Source of the DNA: Basidiobolus meristosporus CBS 931.73
Lineage: Eukaryota; Basidiobolomycota; Basidiobolomycetes; Basidiobolales; Basidiobolaceae
Direction of reading: 5' to 3'
NCBI GenBank assembly: GCA_002104905.1
Contig: MCFE01000595.1
Location: 1 to 54,839, forward strand
DNA: 54,839 bases
Shown: positions 11,560 through 22,351 of the stretch, in pieces
Position numbering within the stretch: position 1 is the first letter of the stretch
Layout of the letters: every line of letters begins with the position of its first letter
Program-made: the position numbers and the translations under genes
The notes under the pieces: generated by a model
Told to the model about the DNA's origin: nothing
Seen by the model: only the letters and a program-made list of their open reading frames with translations
Database searches by the model: none

Positions 11560-12268
11560 GCATCCGCTACATGTCAAGTCATGCCAGAGGGCTGCGCTAT
11601 AACAGGACCTTGGGAAGGATTGGAAGTGACATTGAAAATATAGAAGCTGGTTTGTTGGATGGAAATCAAATCTCATTCACTTTATGTGGAACCTTGCAAA
11701 AGCAATGATACAAATGGTTTCGGACCGGGTTGAGAATTTGACCCCTTTTCCAGGACTTCCCCGATTCCAAGAATCTCCTGTAGCTTCCAGGTCTCTATCA
11801 GCCCAACAATTTGGCAAATCCAAGCTAAGCCTCATGTCAACCTTCAAATTTCCACGATCGACCACGTGACAACTCCGAAGACCTGAATAATTTAGGGGTG
11901 TGGGGCTGAACAACACAACAAACACTACCGCCAAGGTCTGACATACATTTCCAACGCACTGACCACCCTGGTGAGTCGTTTATCACATGGAACTTTGGCA
12001 TGCTTCGTTGGCGTTCCCACCGTTTCCATATGGTGGCATGATGGTATTCCAGCACCTTCCATTTCACTTGACGACGTTGGGGTCCACAGGCAGGGGCAAA
12101 CTTTGGAACTTAGCCCAGTAATGGTCTAGAAATAGGGGACACCTTGTGGGGGATGGAGATTGGGAAACGGAGATCATGGAACACGAATTTATTGAAGTCC
12201 TTGGGCGGGATGGGTATTCGAAGGGTGACAGTGACGGTGGATGATTAAAGCCTGGCGGCTAGCTGCCA
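11560..12268. other. Intergenic region, no recognised gene
   Basis: This ~700-bp spacer between the copia LTR and the oligopeptidase gene contains short open frames on both strands but no domain or codon pattern I can support as a gene. Confidence 0.45.
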
Positions 12269-14560
12269 TCAGACTTGAAGTTTCGAAATACCTTGGGTAA
12301 TACCGGACTCCCGACCGGCGTAATGAATGACGAACGCGTACTCCAGGGCCTTGTCTTTGAGATAATCGTAACGCCCGGAGAGGCCGAAATGGCCGGAGCC
12401 CATGCTGGTCTTGTTTAGGATCACTCGTCGGTCGGCGTCCCCTTCTGGCCCCTCAGCTCCGTATTCACGCAACTTGGCGGCCCACTTGGCCGGCTCCCAG
12501 TAAGAGACACGTGGGTCGTTGAGGCCGGCGCGGATCAGAATGTTGGGGGTCTTGGTGTCGCGGGCGATGTTGTCGTACGGAGAGTACGAGAGCATGTAGT
12601 CAAACACCTCCTCCTTCTCGGGGTTCCCCCACTCTTCGTACTCGTTGATGGTCAGGGGTATGCTAGCATCCATCATGGTATTAATCACGTCGACGAAGGG
12701 GACGCCCGCGATGGCCGCCCGGAACAGGTCGGGTCGAAGGTTGATGACCCCTCCCATCAGCATACCTCCAGCGCTTCTCCCCTCGATGGCGAGGTGGTCG
12801 GGGCTGGTGTACTTCTGCTCGATGAGGGCCTCCGCGCAGGCCACGAAGTCGTGGAAGGTGTTCTTCTTGTGCATGAACTTGCCCTCCACCTCATACCACT
12901 GACGGCCCATCTCGGAACCACCACGGATGTGCGCGATGGCATAGACGAATCCCCGATCTACGTAGCTGAAGATGGGCGACTTGAAGTCCGGGTCCATGGA
13001 TAAGCCGTAGGAGCCGTATCCGTAGAGCATGCATGGGTTACTTCCATCCCCCTTGAACAGGGAGCGTTTGTAGACGATGGAGACCGGGACATGTAGGTTC
13101 TTTCCGGGCGAGGCAGTGGATGGGACTGGGACGTAGATACGCTTGGTGACGTACTCGCTGCTGTTGAATCCACCCAGAACCTCAGTCTCTTTGAGGAGAT
13201 TCTGTTTACGGGAGGAAAGGTCGTAGTCGAATGTCCGCTCAGGCGTGATCATGGTGGAGTAGGTGAAGCGAAGGATACTGTCCTGGTACTGCGAGTGCCT
13301 GTAGTCCCCGTGGACGGTGTAAACATCCTGCTCGAACTCAAGGTAATGCTGGTCTTTAACCTGTACGTCCGATCCGGTCTCAACATCCAGGACACGAATT
13401 CTGGTCAACCCATTGGACCGCTCCAACAACGACAGCCCCTTCGCCAAAGGTATGATCTCTTCGATGAAGGCGTCCTCGCTGTAGGCTAGCAAGGGTCGCC
13501 AATTCTCGGCAGACGTGCTTCCCAGAGTACACCAGCACAACAGGTTGTTCAGGTACCGCTGGTCCTCTTTCTGGTTGGTTAGCACGGCGAATTTGTCGCC
13601 GGCGATATGGTCGACATTATAGAGCACGTCGAACCTCCGCTCCTGGAACAGGGTCGGCTTGCTGGCCACTTTGTCCGCACTCAGGTAGTGGATCTCGCTG
13701 GTTTGAGAGCTGGAGGCTTCGATGAAGATGTAATTCGAGCTGGAGCTCTTGCTGATACTCACCTCGAACTTCTGGTCTGGTTCGCTGAATACCACCTTGT
13801 CCTCTTTGTAGGACTGGCCGACCAGATGCTGACGAACCTCATAAGAACGGAGGATGTCGTCGAGAACGGTGTAGTAGACGGTTTTGTTGTCGTTGGCCCA
13901 CACGATCGAATAATAGGCTTCGGGGACAGAGAGCTCAGGCTCAGAAAGGATCTCTCCGCTCTCCAGGTTCTTGAAGTAGATGGTGAATTTTTCGGCCCCG
14001 GTGGTGTCTAAGGAATACGCCAACCATTTGTTGTCTGGGCTGGGGCTGAACTTGCCAAGAACAATTTGCTTCTCGTCGAACTGGTTCAAATCCAACAGGA
14101 CCTCCTCTTTGTCGGTGCCGACCCGGCGACGGCACTGAATGGAATATTGCAGTCCCTCCTCAGTACGTGAATAGTACTCGTATTCGCCACGGCGATAAGG
14201 TACACTCATATCGGTCTCCTTGATGCGGGCAACCATCTCGTGGTAGATTTCGTCGCGCAGCTCGGAGGTCACTTCAAGAACCTTGTCAGCATAATCGTTC
14301 TCTTTGTTGAGATACTCCAAGATCTTTGGGTTTTTCTTGGAGTTCATGTCTTTCAGCCAGTGGTAGTTGTCGAGGAATTTCCTTCCGTGGTATTCGTGGT
14401 AGAGCTCCTCTTTAGGAGTCACCGGAGCTTTCAGGCCTGTGGACATGTTCAGGATTTGAATAGTGGCTAACCGAAATGAGTTGCAGAGAAGTCGTTTGAT
14501 AGGTGAGACTCTCTGGAAGTGTGGATATGGAAGCTTGCGTACTAGGTACGACATGTTCAC
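12269..14560 (-). CDS. Oligopeptidase B-like serine peptidase (prolyl oligopeptidase family, S9A)
   Basis: A single-exon gene of 763 aa. The N-terminal ~75-470 residues show the seven-bladed propeller pattern of S9A enzymes (for example FSPSPDNKWLAYSLDTTGAE). The C-terminal alpha/beta hydrolase domain has YGYGSYG, AHIRGGSEMG, the nucleophile motif GRSAGG (Ser ~596), Asp in LNDPRV (~682) and His in GSGHFG (~724), so the triad is complete. YEEWGNP and DPRVSYWEPAKW are characteristic of oligopeptidase B, which cleaves short peptides after Arg/Lys. The length is about 70-80 residues more than bacterial enzymes because of an N-terminal extension (MNMSYLVRKLPYPHFQ...) rich in basic and hydroxylated residues. 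A second Met at MSTGLKAPV could be an alternative start. The extension could be a mitochondrial presequence; this is inference. Confidence 0.93.
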   Translation of the reverse strand: MNMSYLVRKLPYPHFQRVSPIKRLLCNSFRLATIQILNMSTGLKAPVTPKEELYHEYHGRKFLDNYHWLKDMNSKKNPKILEYLNKENDYADKVLEVTSELRDEIYHEMVARIKETDMSVPYRRGEYEYYSRTEEGLQYSIQCRRRVGTDKEEVLLDLNQFDEKQIVLGKFSPSPDNKWLAYSLDTTGAEKFTIYFKNLESGEILSEPELSVPEAYYSIVWANDNKTVYYTVLDDILRSYEVRQHLVGQSYKEDKVVFSEPDQKFEVSISKSSSSNYIFIEASSSQTSEIHYLSADKVASKPTLFQERRFDVLYNVDHIAGDKFAVLTNQKEDQRYLNNLLCWCTLGSTSAENWRPLLAYSEDAFIEEIIPLAKGLSLLERSNGLTRIRVLDVETGSDVQVKDQHYLEFEQDVYTVHGDYRHSQYQDSILRFTYSTMITPERTFDYDLSSRKQNLLKETEVLGGFNSSEYVTKRIYVPVPSTASPGKNLHVPVSIVYKRSLFKGDGSNPCMLYGYGSYGLSMDPDFKSPIFSYVDRGFVYAIAHIRGGSEMGRQWYEVEGKFMHKKNTFHDFVACAEALIEQKYTSPDHLAIEGRSAGGMLMGGVINLRPDLFRAAIAGVPFVDVINTMMDASIPLTINEYEEWGNPEKEEVFDYMLSYSPYDNIARDTKTPNILIRAGLNDPRVSYWEPAKWAAKLREYGAEGPEGDADRRVILNKTSMGSGHFGLSGRYDYLKDKALEYAFVIHYAGRESGITQGISKLQV

Positions 14561-14903
14561 TGGGCATGCAGATATACCGCATTTCCATTTTTTACCCTGA
14601 TGAGGTTGCGTGGCGCGGTTTCAATCAGGTTGCTTAACATCCGGAGTTTAACGCAAAATGCTAGTTTTATTTTTTTTTAAACAGTTTGGTGACTCGTCAA
14701 CATATACGTCGTATGTTTAGAAATTGATCGTGGGGAGCTAAAACGAAATGAATACACAAAATAAAGACCATACTGTCGGCCTTACAGAAGAGAATCTTGT
14801 CGACTGACTGAATTGACATGGGAGTTTAGACTATTTTGATGAAGGTTGCTACTTGCTGTGAAGAATGAGATTATAATTAAGGAAAGGGCAGTGTAGCCAG
14901 GGT
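14561..14903. other. Spacer between oligopeptidase B promoter and RAT1 3' end
   Basis: This 343-bp AT-rich spacer lies between two minus-strand genes. It should contain the RAT1 3' end and the oligopeptidase promoter; a poly(T) tract lies near 14669. I see no gene. Confidence 0.5.
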
Positions 14904-17900
14904 CTACCACCGTCTATTTTGATTGTTGTACGAACCACGGGAGCCACCTCTACCTCGATTTACAACAGGATACCATCCTTGGTCACCCCCAGATTGGTAA
15001 CGGTCGTTGTGATGTCTAGGTGGCCGGGAATCATATGGCTGGGAACGATATCCACCATCGGATCGACCATTGCTATAGCCGCCACGATAGTTGCTGTTAT
15101 TGCTACGATGGCTACGTCCCCCATTGTTGTAATGGTCATAATGGTGATCTCTGGAGTCGTTATAATCATTGTATCCCCCTTGATAGCTGTTGCCATATCC
15201 TCCTTGATAGCCTCCACGTCCACCACGACCACGGGATCCGCCGCGGGAGCCTCCACGCCCACGTCCACGGCCACCATAATTGTCGTACGAGTCATGACTG
15301 TTATAACTGTCGTAACTATCATAGCCGCCACCCCCGTACTCATTGTAGCTGTTTTGTTGCTGTCCATATGATCCATTATTGTTGTAGTGAGGCGACCAAT
15401 TCTGAGAGTTATCATGGCGCCCATAACCGCCACGACCTCTTCCCCTGCCTCTGCCGCGTTGACTGGCTCCAGAACGAACGTAGTCATAGTCAGCTGGGCC
15501 TAGGACACGGGGTGGAAGCTTAACTCCAGGTAGAAGACAACCTAATCTAGAATCACCGTGTTTAGGTAATCTAGGGAGGAAGTAATAAACACTGTTTCGC
15601 AGAAAGTTAGAGCCAAGGTTTTCTTAAATGCAATGGTGGTTATGCGACTCTATACCTGATGGACTTGTCGCTTGGGATATCGGGTAGCCCTTGTTCAAGG
15701 AGAGGCGAAGCGAATGTGGTGTGAGGAACACAGTTAGGATCTGGTGCTACATTTCCAGCCAGACTATTGCTTAATTTCGTATCCAGAGGCACATTCTGGA
15801 AATTCGAAACTCCTGGTGAGTATTAATTGAACTGATGATAGATAGGTGTTCTCCTTACCTGAGTCAAATCTCGAGTGCTATAGAGAGCGCACAAGAATTC
15901 GTACAGCGGATTGTCTTGTCCAACAAAGAGAACTTCACAGCCACGCGCATTTCTAACCGACTCCTCTTCAGTAAGCTTCGGATACACCTTATTGATGGCA
16001 GTCAGAAGTCGACCCTCTTCGATGAAAGGTAGCAGCGCGACACCTAGCCATGCTTGCTTTTTACCATTCATGTCCACTTCAAAGTCTTCTGGATAAAAAT
16101 CAATGATTTCCGACTCATCATTGGTCATAAGTTCGTGGAAGGGCGTGGGCAAATGGGCTTTACTGGCAGCTGGTAACACCCCCATCAATTGCTCGTAAGG
16201 CTTGAACGGTGTACCTAGCTCAAATTTGATGTCCAAACTACCAATATCTACAAAGTCGGAGGCAAACGGGGCAAAGTGGAACGGGTAGAACCATTTCCAA
16301 GATGGACATCCAAGATAGTAATACTCCAGAACCCAAGACAGTCCTTCGACGTAGGACCGAACTACCTGTCGACGGAATTCGTAGTCATCTAGCTCCACAC
16401 CAAATTTATTTCTGTAATAGCGCTCTTTGAACCCAGGCTCCCATAGCTTAACGTCATCGTGGGGTTCATCATCGTCTACGTTGGCTGGGACTTGTTGTTT
16501 GGGTGGTTCGCTCTTCGTCAGCTCCTCAACCTTTCTTTTTACTGGGACAACACTGGACATCATTACTTCCTCCTCTTCTTCTTCAACAAAGGAACCATTG
16601 TCAGTTGTATCAGCAGCTTCTGATTGTGCGGTTTCGCTGGGAGAATCCTTGCTGCCAAGACCAATCTCTGCTTTGAGCATTTGTGCAGCATTGAGGTTTG
16701 CACTGTGAATATTGGAGTTCGAAGCTTGGGAAACCTCAGGTGGAGCGTCATAACTGGCATGCTGCTGCTCTCTAGCCTGTTGTTGCAACTTTCTCCTCTT
16801 GTTGTTCCTAGCAAATCTCTCCTCCTTCTCACGTCTCTTTTGGAAGGTCATTTCCTCCAGTTTACCCAATTCGCCCATGACCAATTGAGCTCTTTCAAGG
16901 TCAACAGCACCACCGTTGGTTAGATAACCACCCATTGTGCTAAGGTTTCGCTTCCAGATATCGATCAAGTCATCCAAAGCACCTTCACGAATCTCAAGGG
17001 ATGGCAAATGGGGCAGGAAATCGTTTCCTACGAAGAAACATAAAAACACCCAGTCATCAATGGCCCTTTCAAGGTCGAACTGGAAGTCGGCACTCTCATG
17101 TCGAAGTTCAGCATCCAAATACTCGCGAAGGATGTTCACGTGCAAAAATACAAACGGTTTGTCAACTTGCTCTTTGGGTGCTTTCTCGTCGAACTCTCCT
17201 TGTTTGACTCTTGCTTGACCTACGAAACAGGAAAACGCCAATGAGTAATCAGAAAATCTAAAACTTAAGCCATAGCCTTGCGTACCTGTACATTGATCAG
17301 CCTTATGGCCTGGTTGCTTGCAAATATGGCAAGTGGACTTTGATCCTTCATTGAAGAACACATCTTCTCTGAGCACCTTGAAATAGGGCTCATGAGTAGC
17401 CAACGCTAACATGATGAGATCAGCATCCTAGTAGGTGACAGGATTACATGAGTCTCATAAACGTCAAGAAATAAAAACTGCTGCTCTTACCAATCCATAC
17501 AAGACGTGCTTGGTGTTAGGATCGTGATCAGGAGAGGTGCGTTGGCCTCTGATGAAGTCCATGATTTTGTGTTCACCTTCACCAGGAACGCTAGCATCGG
17601 AAATAATAATTTTGAGCTACCGATAGATGTTAATACATTGGCACGTTACAAAGAGCATACAAAGCGCGTACATTTTTCCAGCTGGGGTCGTTATTAAGTC
17701 GACTGGCGACGTAGTAACGGAGAGAGTTGGCTAGATTTTCCATGAAGGGTGTGCCTATGTACATGAAGGATGAGTCATCGGATAACCCTAGAAGCCTGTC
17801 ACATTAGGGATCGTAAACAAACCTGGAGTAATACAATTGGAATCAAAGTGAGACTTCTTTTCTGGCAGATCATCTTCTTTCAGTTGGCCCTTGGCTGCCA

Positions 17901-18810
17901 AATATCAAGGTATGGATGTGAGTTACAACCGAAATATCCAGTTGAAATTATAACGGTACCTAGTAGCTCATCCACAGTTTTCTTCTCTGCTTCAGCTTTG
18001 TCTCTTGAATCTTTGGCGGTACGGAAACGTCTAGATCTTTGCTGATTCATCTTGGCACGTGGAGCGACACCATCTGCAAACAAGGCGAAGTAGTTAGACC
18101 TATCGCAATAAGAAAACACCGTACTGAAAAGCAAGAATCTGCTAATAGAGCAGCCGTCTCAGTGACCATCGTAATAAAGAGGGCTATCCTTCGCTTTTTG
18201 TATGAGAAATCGAATTCCTCGAAACACTCATTTGTCCGAAAAGAATCCATTTTCTAGCCAGACAATAAAATGAGGCTGTATAGGAAAGAATATACCCAGC
18301 TTTTACACACGAGGTCACTGGATACCTTTCTACTCATGAACCATGACATAGGAAATTGCAAAGTAAGTACACGTACCAATGGCCATAAATAGAACTTTTC
18401 TTGGTCGAATCATGCCCATGATACGATCAAGATACTTAAATACTTCTACCATCATCTCCGCTTCAGTTTCGGGAGCAGGCTTAAGTACCAACAACAAACC
18501 AACATAAGAAACGAAATGGAAAATATCAAAACAAACGAAAATGTGGGTTAGATCTTGATGAATAACAGGTACAAAAGGACATTCTTAGTTTGTAAATGGC
18601 AATTACTTTGTTTTCGGGATGACAACACGGATGTACAATGCCGTTCATATCTAAGTAAAGATTATCAAACTCAACTCCGTTCGGATTTGGCTTTGAAATA
18701 TCTACAGGTATTTTAATCCCATTGATCTCTTGTGGTTGTTCTTCCACGACTTGATCAGAAATTTTGGGGTATTTGTTTGACAACCAACGAAATAACGCGG
18801 GAACTCCCAT
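14904..18810 (-). CDS. RAT1: 5'-3' exoribonuclease RAT1/XRN2
   Basis: Ten exons assembled by splice sites and frame: complement(14904-15591, 15656-15795, 15859-17219, 17286-17427, 17491-17616, 17672-17754, 17823-17894, 17960-18073, 18377-18479, 18607-18810), giving 1010 aa. The start [15 protein letters not shown] and [13 protein letters not shown] are diagnostic of the XRN nuclease domain. Acidic catalytic blocks follow: [34 protein letters not shown] and [17 protein letters not shown] knuckle ([14 protein letters not shown]) marks the nuclear XRN2/RAT1 type rather than XRN1. [15 protein letters not shown] and a charged linker come next, and the C-terminal ~170 residues are RGG/Gly-Tyr-rich. 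The product degrades 5'-monophosphate RNA and drives RNA polymerase II termination and rRNA/snoRNA trimming in the nucleus. The RGG tail suggests RNA binding and arginine methylation. Intron 17220-17285 is 66 nt with no stop, so retention would keep the frame. Confidence 0.95.
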
Positions 18811-19413
18811 TTTGCATAGGGTTTAGTACAGCAGACAACAAGCGTTAGAGTAAATAAGGGCTCAAGAAGGCAACAACTTCACTCCTTACAAATTAAAGGT
18901 TTGAAAATCAGGAAAATGCGGCTTCATGCAAAAAAAATACCACCAAAATATGCGGTCCCATTTGGTTTTTTTTCTTTATGAAACTTTTATACATGTATGT
19001 TTTAACCTCTGTCTACTGGCATAAATCCGTCAATGTATGCTTTAATCTGAAAGCACATCTAACGAGGATTGCGGTACGATGCGATGACTAATTGACACCT
19101 TGAATGGTGTAAATGAACATTTGACTCGGTTTGATTTTAATGGATTTGAAATATTTGTTGCTAATTGAGGTGCAAATAAACCAGCTCAGATAGACAGTGC
19201 ACAGGGTGGTAAAGACGGCACTTTAGCTGCAGCATCCCTCCATCTCCCAAAGAAGCGGAGGAAATCTATCAGCACATGTTATCATTCTTCAGCACTGGTT
19301 TAGTTGTGGTAAGGAATCACAGAGGCTATGGTTGGGATTATAAGTATGTCTCGAATTCAGATAATATTGTGGGTTTGAGGTAATTGAGCGCTACAGTAAA
19401 ATTTTGGACACTG
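18811..19413. other. Spacer between RAT1 start and SKP1 stop
   Basis: This ~600-bp AT-rich region holds the RAT1 promoter and the SKP1 3' untranslated region. A T-rich tract sits near 18967. No gene recognised. Confidence 0.5.
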
Positions 19414-20097
19414 TCAGCTCATGGCCCAGGCATTTTCTTTTTTTATCTGCTCTTTCTCTTCCTCGGTTAAGTCGTCCTCGAGTCTAAATATCTCTCTGAT
19501 TTGCTCAGGCGTCTTTCCTGTAAATGATCAATGTTAGCATAAATCCAGGCAGCAGTCTTCGCCATACCTCTGATGATGTTTGCGATTATTTTGCAGCCCA
19601 CCTCCCTAGGATGCAATAATCTAGGTTAATATGCCACGAGTGGTAGAAAATGGCTACCTACAGCAAGAGCTTGATATCCAAGTAATTGGCAGCCTTAAAT
19701 GACATGATTAGGGTACTGATGAAGTCGATTCAGCTAATGCATAAACTATCTACCATGACAATGGCAAAGAGTAGCTTGGAGTCCACTAAGGCGAATTCCC
19801 TATCCCAGTCGTCCATTTCTGTACAGACCACCTCATCTATCTCCTCACCCAAGTCATTTCTATGGTGCTCGCAAAACTCCAGGACCTTTTATGGCAAACG
19901 GATTAATTTAGTAATTCCTGGATACGAACACGAGCCCAAGCGACCTTCTTCAAAACTTCCCCAGTAACATTGGGTAGGGGAATTGGCAGCTCCGTTTCAC
20001 CAACATCCTCAAGCATATTGCTGATAAGTAATGAGTGCTTCACTACCTCTTTGTCAACCTGGAACACCTGTGAATCACAACTTTTCAAAATCACCAT
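19414..20097 (-). CDS. SKP1: SKP1, SCF ubiquitin ligase adaptor
   Basis: Five exons: complement(19414-19517, 19568-19605, 19662-19693, 19754-19885, 19945-20097), giving 152 aa. The protein starts [22 protein letters not shown], continues with NMLEDVG, PIPLPNV, EFCEHH, the acidic insert, [11 protein letters not shown], and the C-terminal [11 protein letters not shown]...[16 protein letters not shown]. Both the BTB/POZ-like cullin-binding fold and the C-terminal F-box-binding helices are therefore present. SKP1 bridges F-box proteins to cullin-1. The first donor (AAG|GTCGCT at 19944) is a weak GT site, chosen because it joins KKV to LEFCEHH as in the family. The 32- and 38-nt exons are very short. 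The gene is divergent from the UBTD-like gene. Confidence 0.93.
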
Positions 20098-20709
20098 TTG
20101 TAGGAGGTTTGTGAAATTGGGGTTACGAATCGACACCGCTTATATGTGTATATGTATATATATATATGCAAGGAAATAAAACCACCCTCCGATAAAAACT
20201 AATGTCCGATATGGCCTGTATCGCATTCTCCGACGCACCTCGGGCGATGCCTAGTTACCTGCTGCTCTCGGCTTTGTCCACAAGTGCTGTTGCTATATGT
20301 GGTTAAAGGTATTTTTAGATTCGATTCTGTGAAAGTTGGGCTAGAAGATTTCTACTGATCGGTTTCCCCAGAGTTGCTAAACTGATACAGCATATCGATC
20401 AACTAGTAATCCCAATGCTTTCCTAAATTGCACAAAATCTGGATCAAACGCCTCACCACGTGATTTGCCGTTCTGAACTTCGCTCGATAATATATACACA
20501 TTTGTTTCGTGTAATGTTCTTTTTTTCTGAAGATCATTCACATTTCCTTCATCTCCCTATTTTCTTTATAATCCTTCGCTGGGCATTGTTTTCTCTCCTT
20601 ACAACCAGTCACTTTGTTTGTAAACGTCTTATTTTTGTACACATTTTCTTAGAAATACCCTTAGCATTTTCCTTTCCCCATTATTCACTGTCGCTAAATT
20701 CCTTCCAAT
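20098..20709. other. Divergent promoter region SKP1 / UBTD-like gene
   Basis: A 612-bp spacer between divergent start codons. It contains a TA dinucleotide run near 20148-20166 just before SKP1. CTTTCCTAAATTGCACAAA at 20418-20436 resembles the chitinase promoter block. A long T/C-rich tract at ~20510-20700 lies directly upstream of the UBTD-like start. No gene seen. Confidence 0.5.
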
Positions 20710-21624
20710 ATGGGCTGCTGCGCTTCTCAACCTGCCGACGATGAGGTTCACAATAATCCAGATAGAATAATACCAGAAGCTGGTTTGTTCCCAACTAGTA
20801 TGGTTTGTCCGATGCTTCGCCTTGCTAACTTTCTATTTGTGAATAGGGAACAAGCCTCTAAGAAAGAAAGTTATCACCTGGACTTCCGAGACACCAATCA
20901 CCGCCACACAGCTCCAGAGCCAACGAGACGGCTTCTGGGACACTGCACCGACATACGAAGTTTGTATTTTCAATATGTCATTTACAGGTCGAACGTCGTA
21001 TTCAATCAAACATTTTAGGGACGCCGTGAAATCTGGGAGCGCCTTCGTGCTGCGTGTGAAACCAGCGATCTTGTTCACGCACAAGCGATTGTCAATGAAT
21101 TGCATTTATCAGTTCCTACTGGCCATTTGTCCGATGGTTGCTATGACGAGCTCGGAAATCGTTATATTGTTCCACAGTACTGCTTTTCTGACCCTACCAA
21201 TCTTATCACCGCAAGCTCCGAGTCCAGCACAAAGTTAACTATTGAACCTCCTGCACCCGAATACGAGCTAGAAGACAAAAAGGTCAACCCCTATGAAGAA
21301 GTCTCCGATACATCCAAGCCCCAAGCAATCCCAGCAATTACAGTAACTGAACACCCACCTGAACCGGAAAAAGAAGCATTTGGTGAGGGAACTCAAGAAC
21401 TAACGGTTAGACTGAGTACTGGTAAAGATGTCCGCATCAAAGTCAACCCAACCGAAGACCTGAATTGCGTCAAAACCAAAGTCTGCGCTGCGGAGAATGT
21501 CGAGCCTAGCACCGTCAACATGAGATTCATTTATCTGGGAAAAATTGTTGATCAAAACGTGACTATTGAAGCAACTAAGGTCCCAGTAGGCGGTATTATA
21601 CAAGCTTTGGTTGTGCTAGTATAG
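20710..21624 (+). CDS. UBTD-like ubiquitin-domain protein
   Basis: Three exons: 20710-20782, 20847-20959, 21019-21624, giving 263 aa. After a short tail, the UBTD N-terminal domain is clear: [44 protein letters not shown] and CYDELGNRYIVPQYCFSDPTNL. A Pro/Glu-rich linker follows, then a C-terminal ubiquitin-like fold (ELTVRLSTGKDVRIKVNPTED, VNMRFIYLGKIV). Animal UBTD1/2 proteins bind ubiquitin-conjugating enzymes and modulate turnover of targets such as p53/MDM2; the fungal role is not known to me. The N-terminus MGCC fits N-myristoylation at Gly2 with palmitoylation at Cys3/Cys4, so membrane tethering is likely (inference). Confidence 0.88.
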
Positions 21625-22351
21625 CAATCCCCCAATCCTGTTTAACATTCAGCTATCCTGCCTTCACCATGGATACCTCCGCAATGTACATTGTCTTGAA
21701 GACTTCCGCACTCTGCTGCTTGGAATCCATATCATTTTGAAAACTAGCCAGCGCTACGTCCCGTGATATTTCAGTGACCATCATAAATTATTTTTATATC
21801 TTCTCCCAGGCTACCACGCCTCCGTCTTTCTGTAGTTGGTGTGCATGACCACTGAATGCCAGCTTGCCAGAGAGCATACAAATGTCGAATATTGTTCATC
21901 TTGCAGTTATTTGTAATTAAAAAATCGATTTGCGCTAAATTGAGCCATCAACTCAACTCTTGCAGCTCTGGCTGATTGTAATCAATTAAACATCGCAATT
22001 CACAGTTTTGTCATCGCATTCTGAGAGTTCGTCATGTTATTCTCCAATGTCGATTATATTTTTGAAAAAATGAATACGCAATATTTCATGGATGGAGATT
22101 GCGAATGCAGTTGGGTGATGATTACCGGCTACGTAATCCATCCAAAAAACCTACCTCACCATAGAGAAAGAGCCGCGTTTGCTGACTTCTTGTGATAAAG
22201 TTTTTAATTGTATTTTTGCTGGTGTTATTTTAAACAACGGCTCAAATAGTACACTGGTTCTACATTCCTTAAACTTGACATCCAACCTTGACTTCTGAGA
22301 CTTTTTATACTCGAAACCACCTTCTTTTCTCCCACATAACTCCCTTTAATT
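21625..22351. other. Spacer between UBTD-like gene and RPN2
   Basis: This ~730-bp AT-rich region shows no gene. It should contain the RPN2 promoter. I looked for the yeast proteasome control element (GGTGGCAAA) and did not find it. Confidence 0.5.

Noticed and set aside
14919-15523. Long open frames on both strands with odd compositions (Ile/Thr/Val-rich, His-rich)
   Set aside because: They are shadows of the RGG/Gly-Tyr-rich C-terminal exon of RAT1 on the minus strand.
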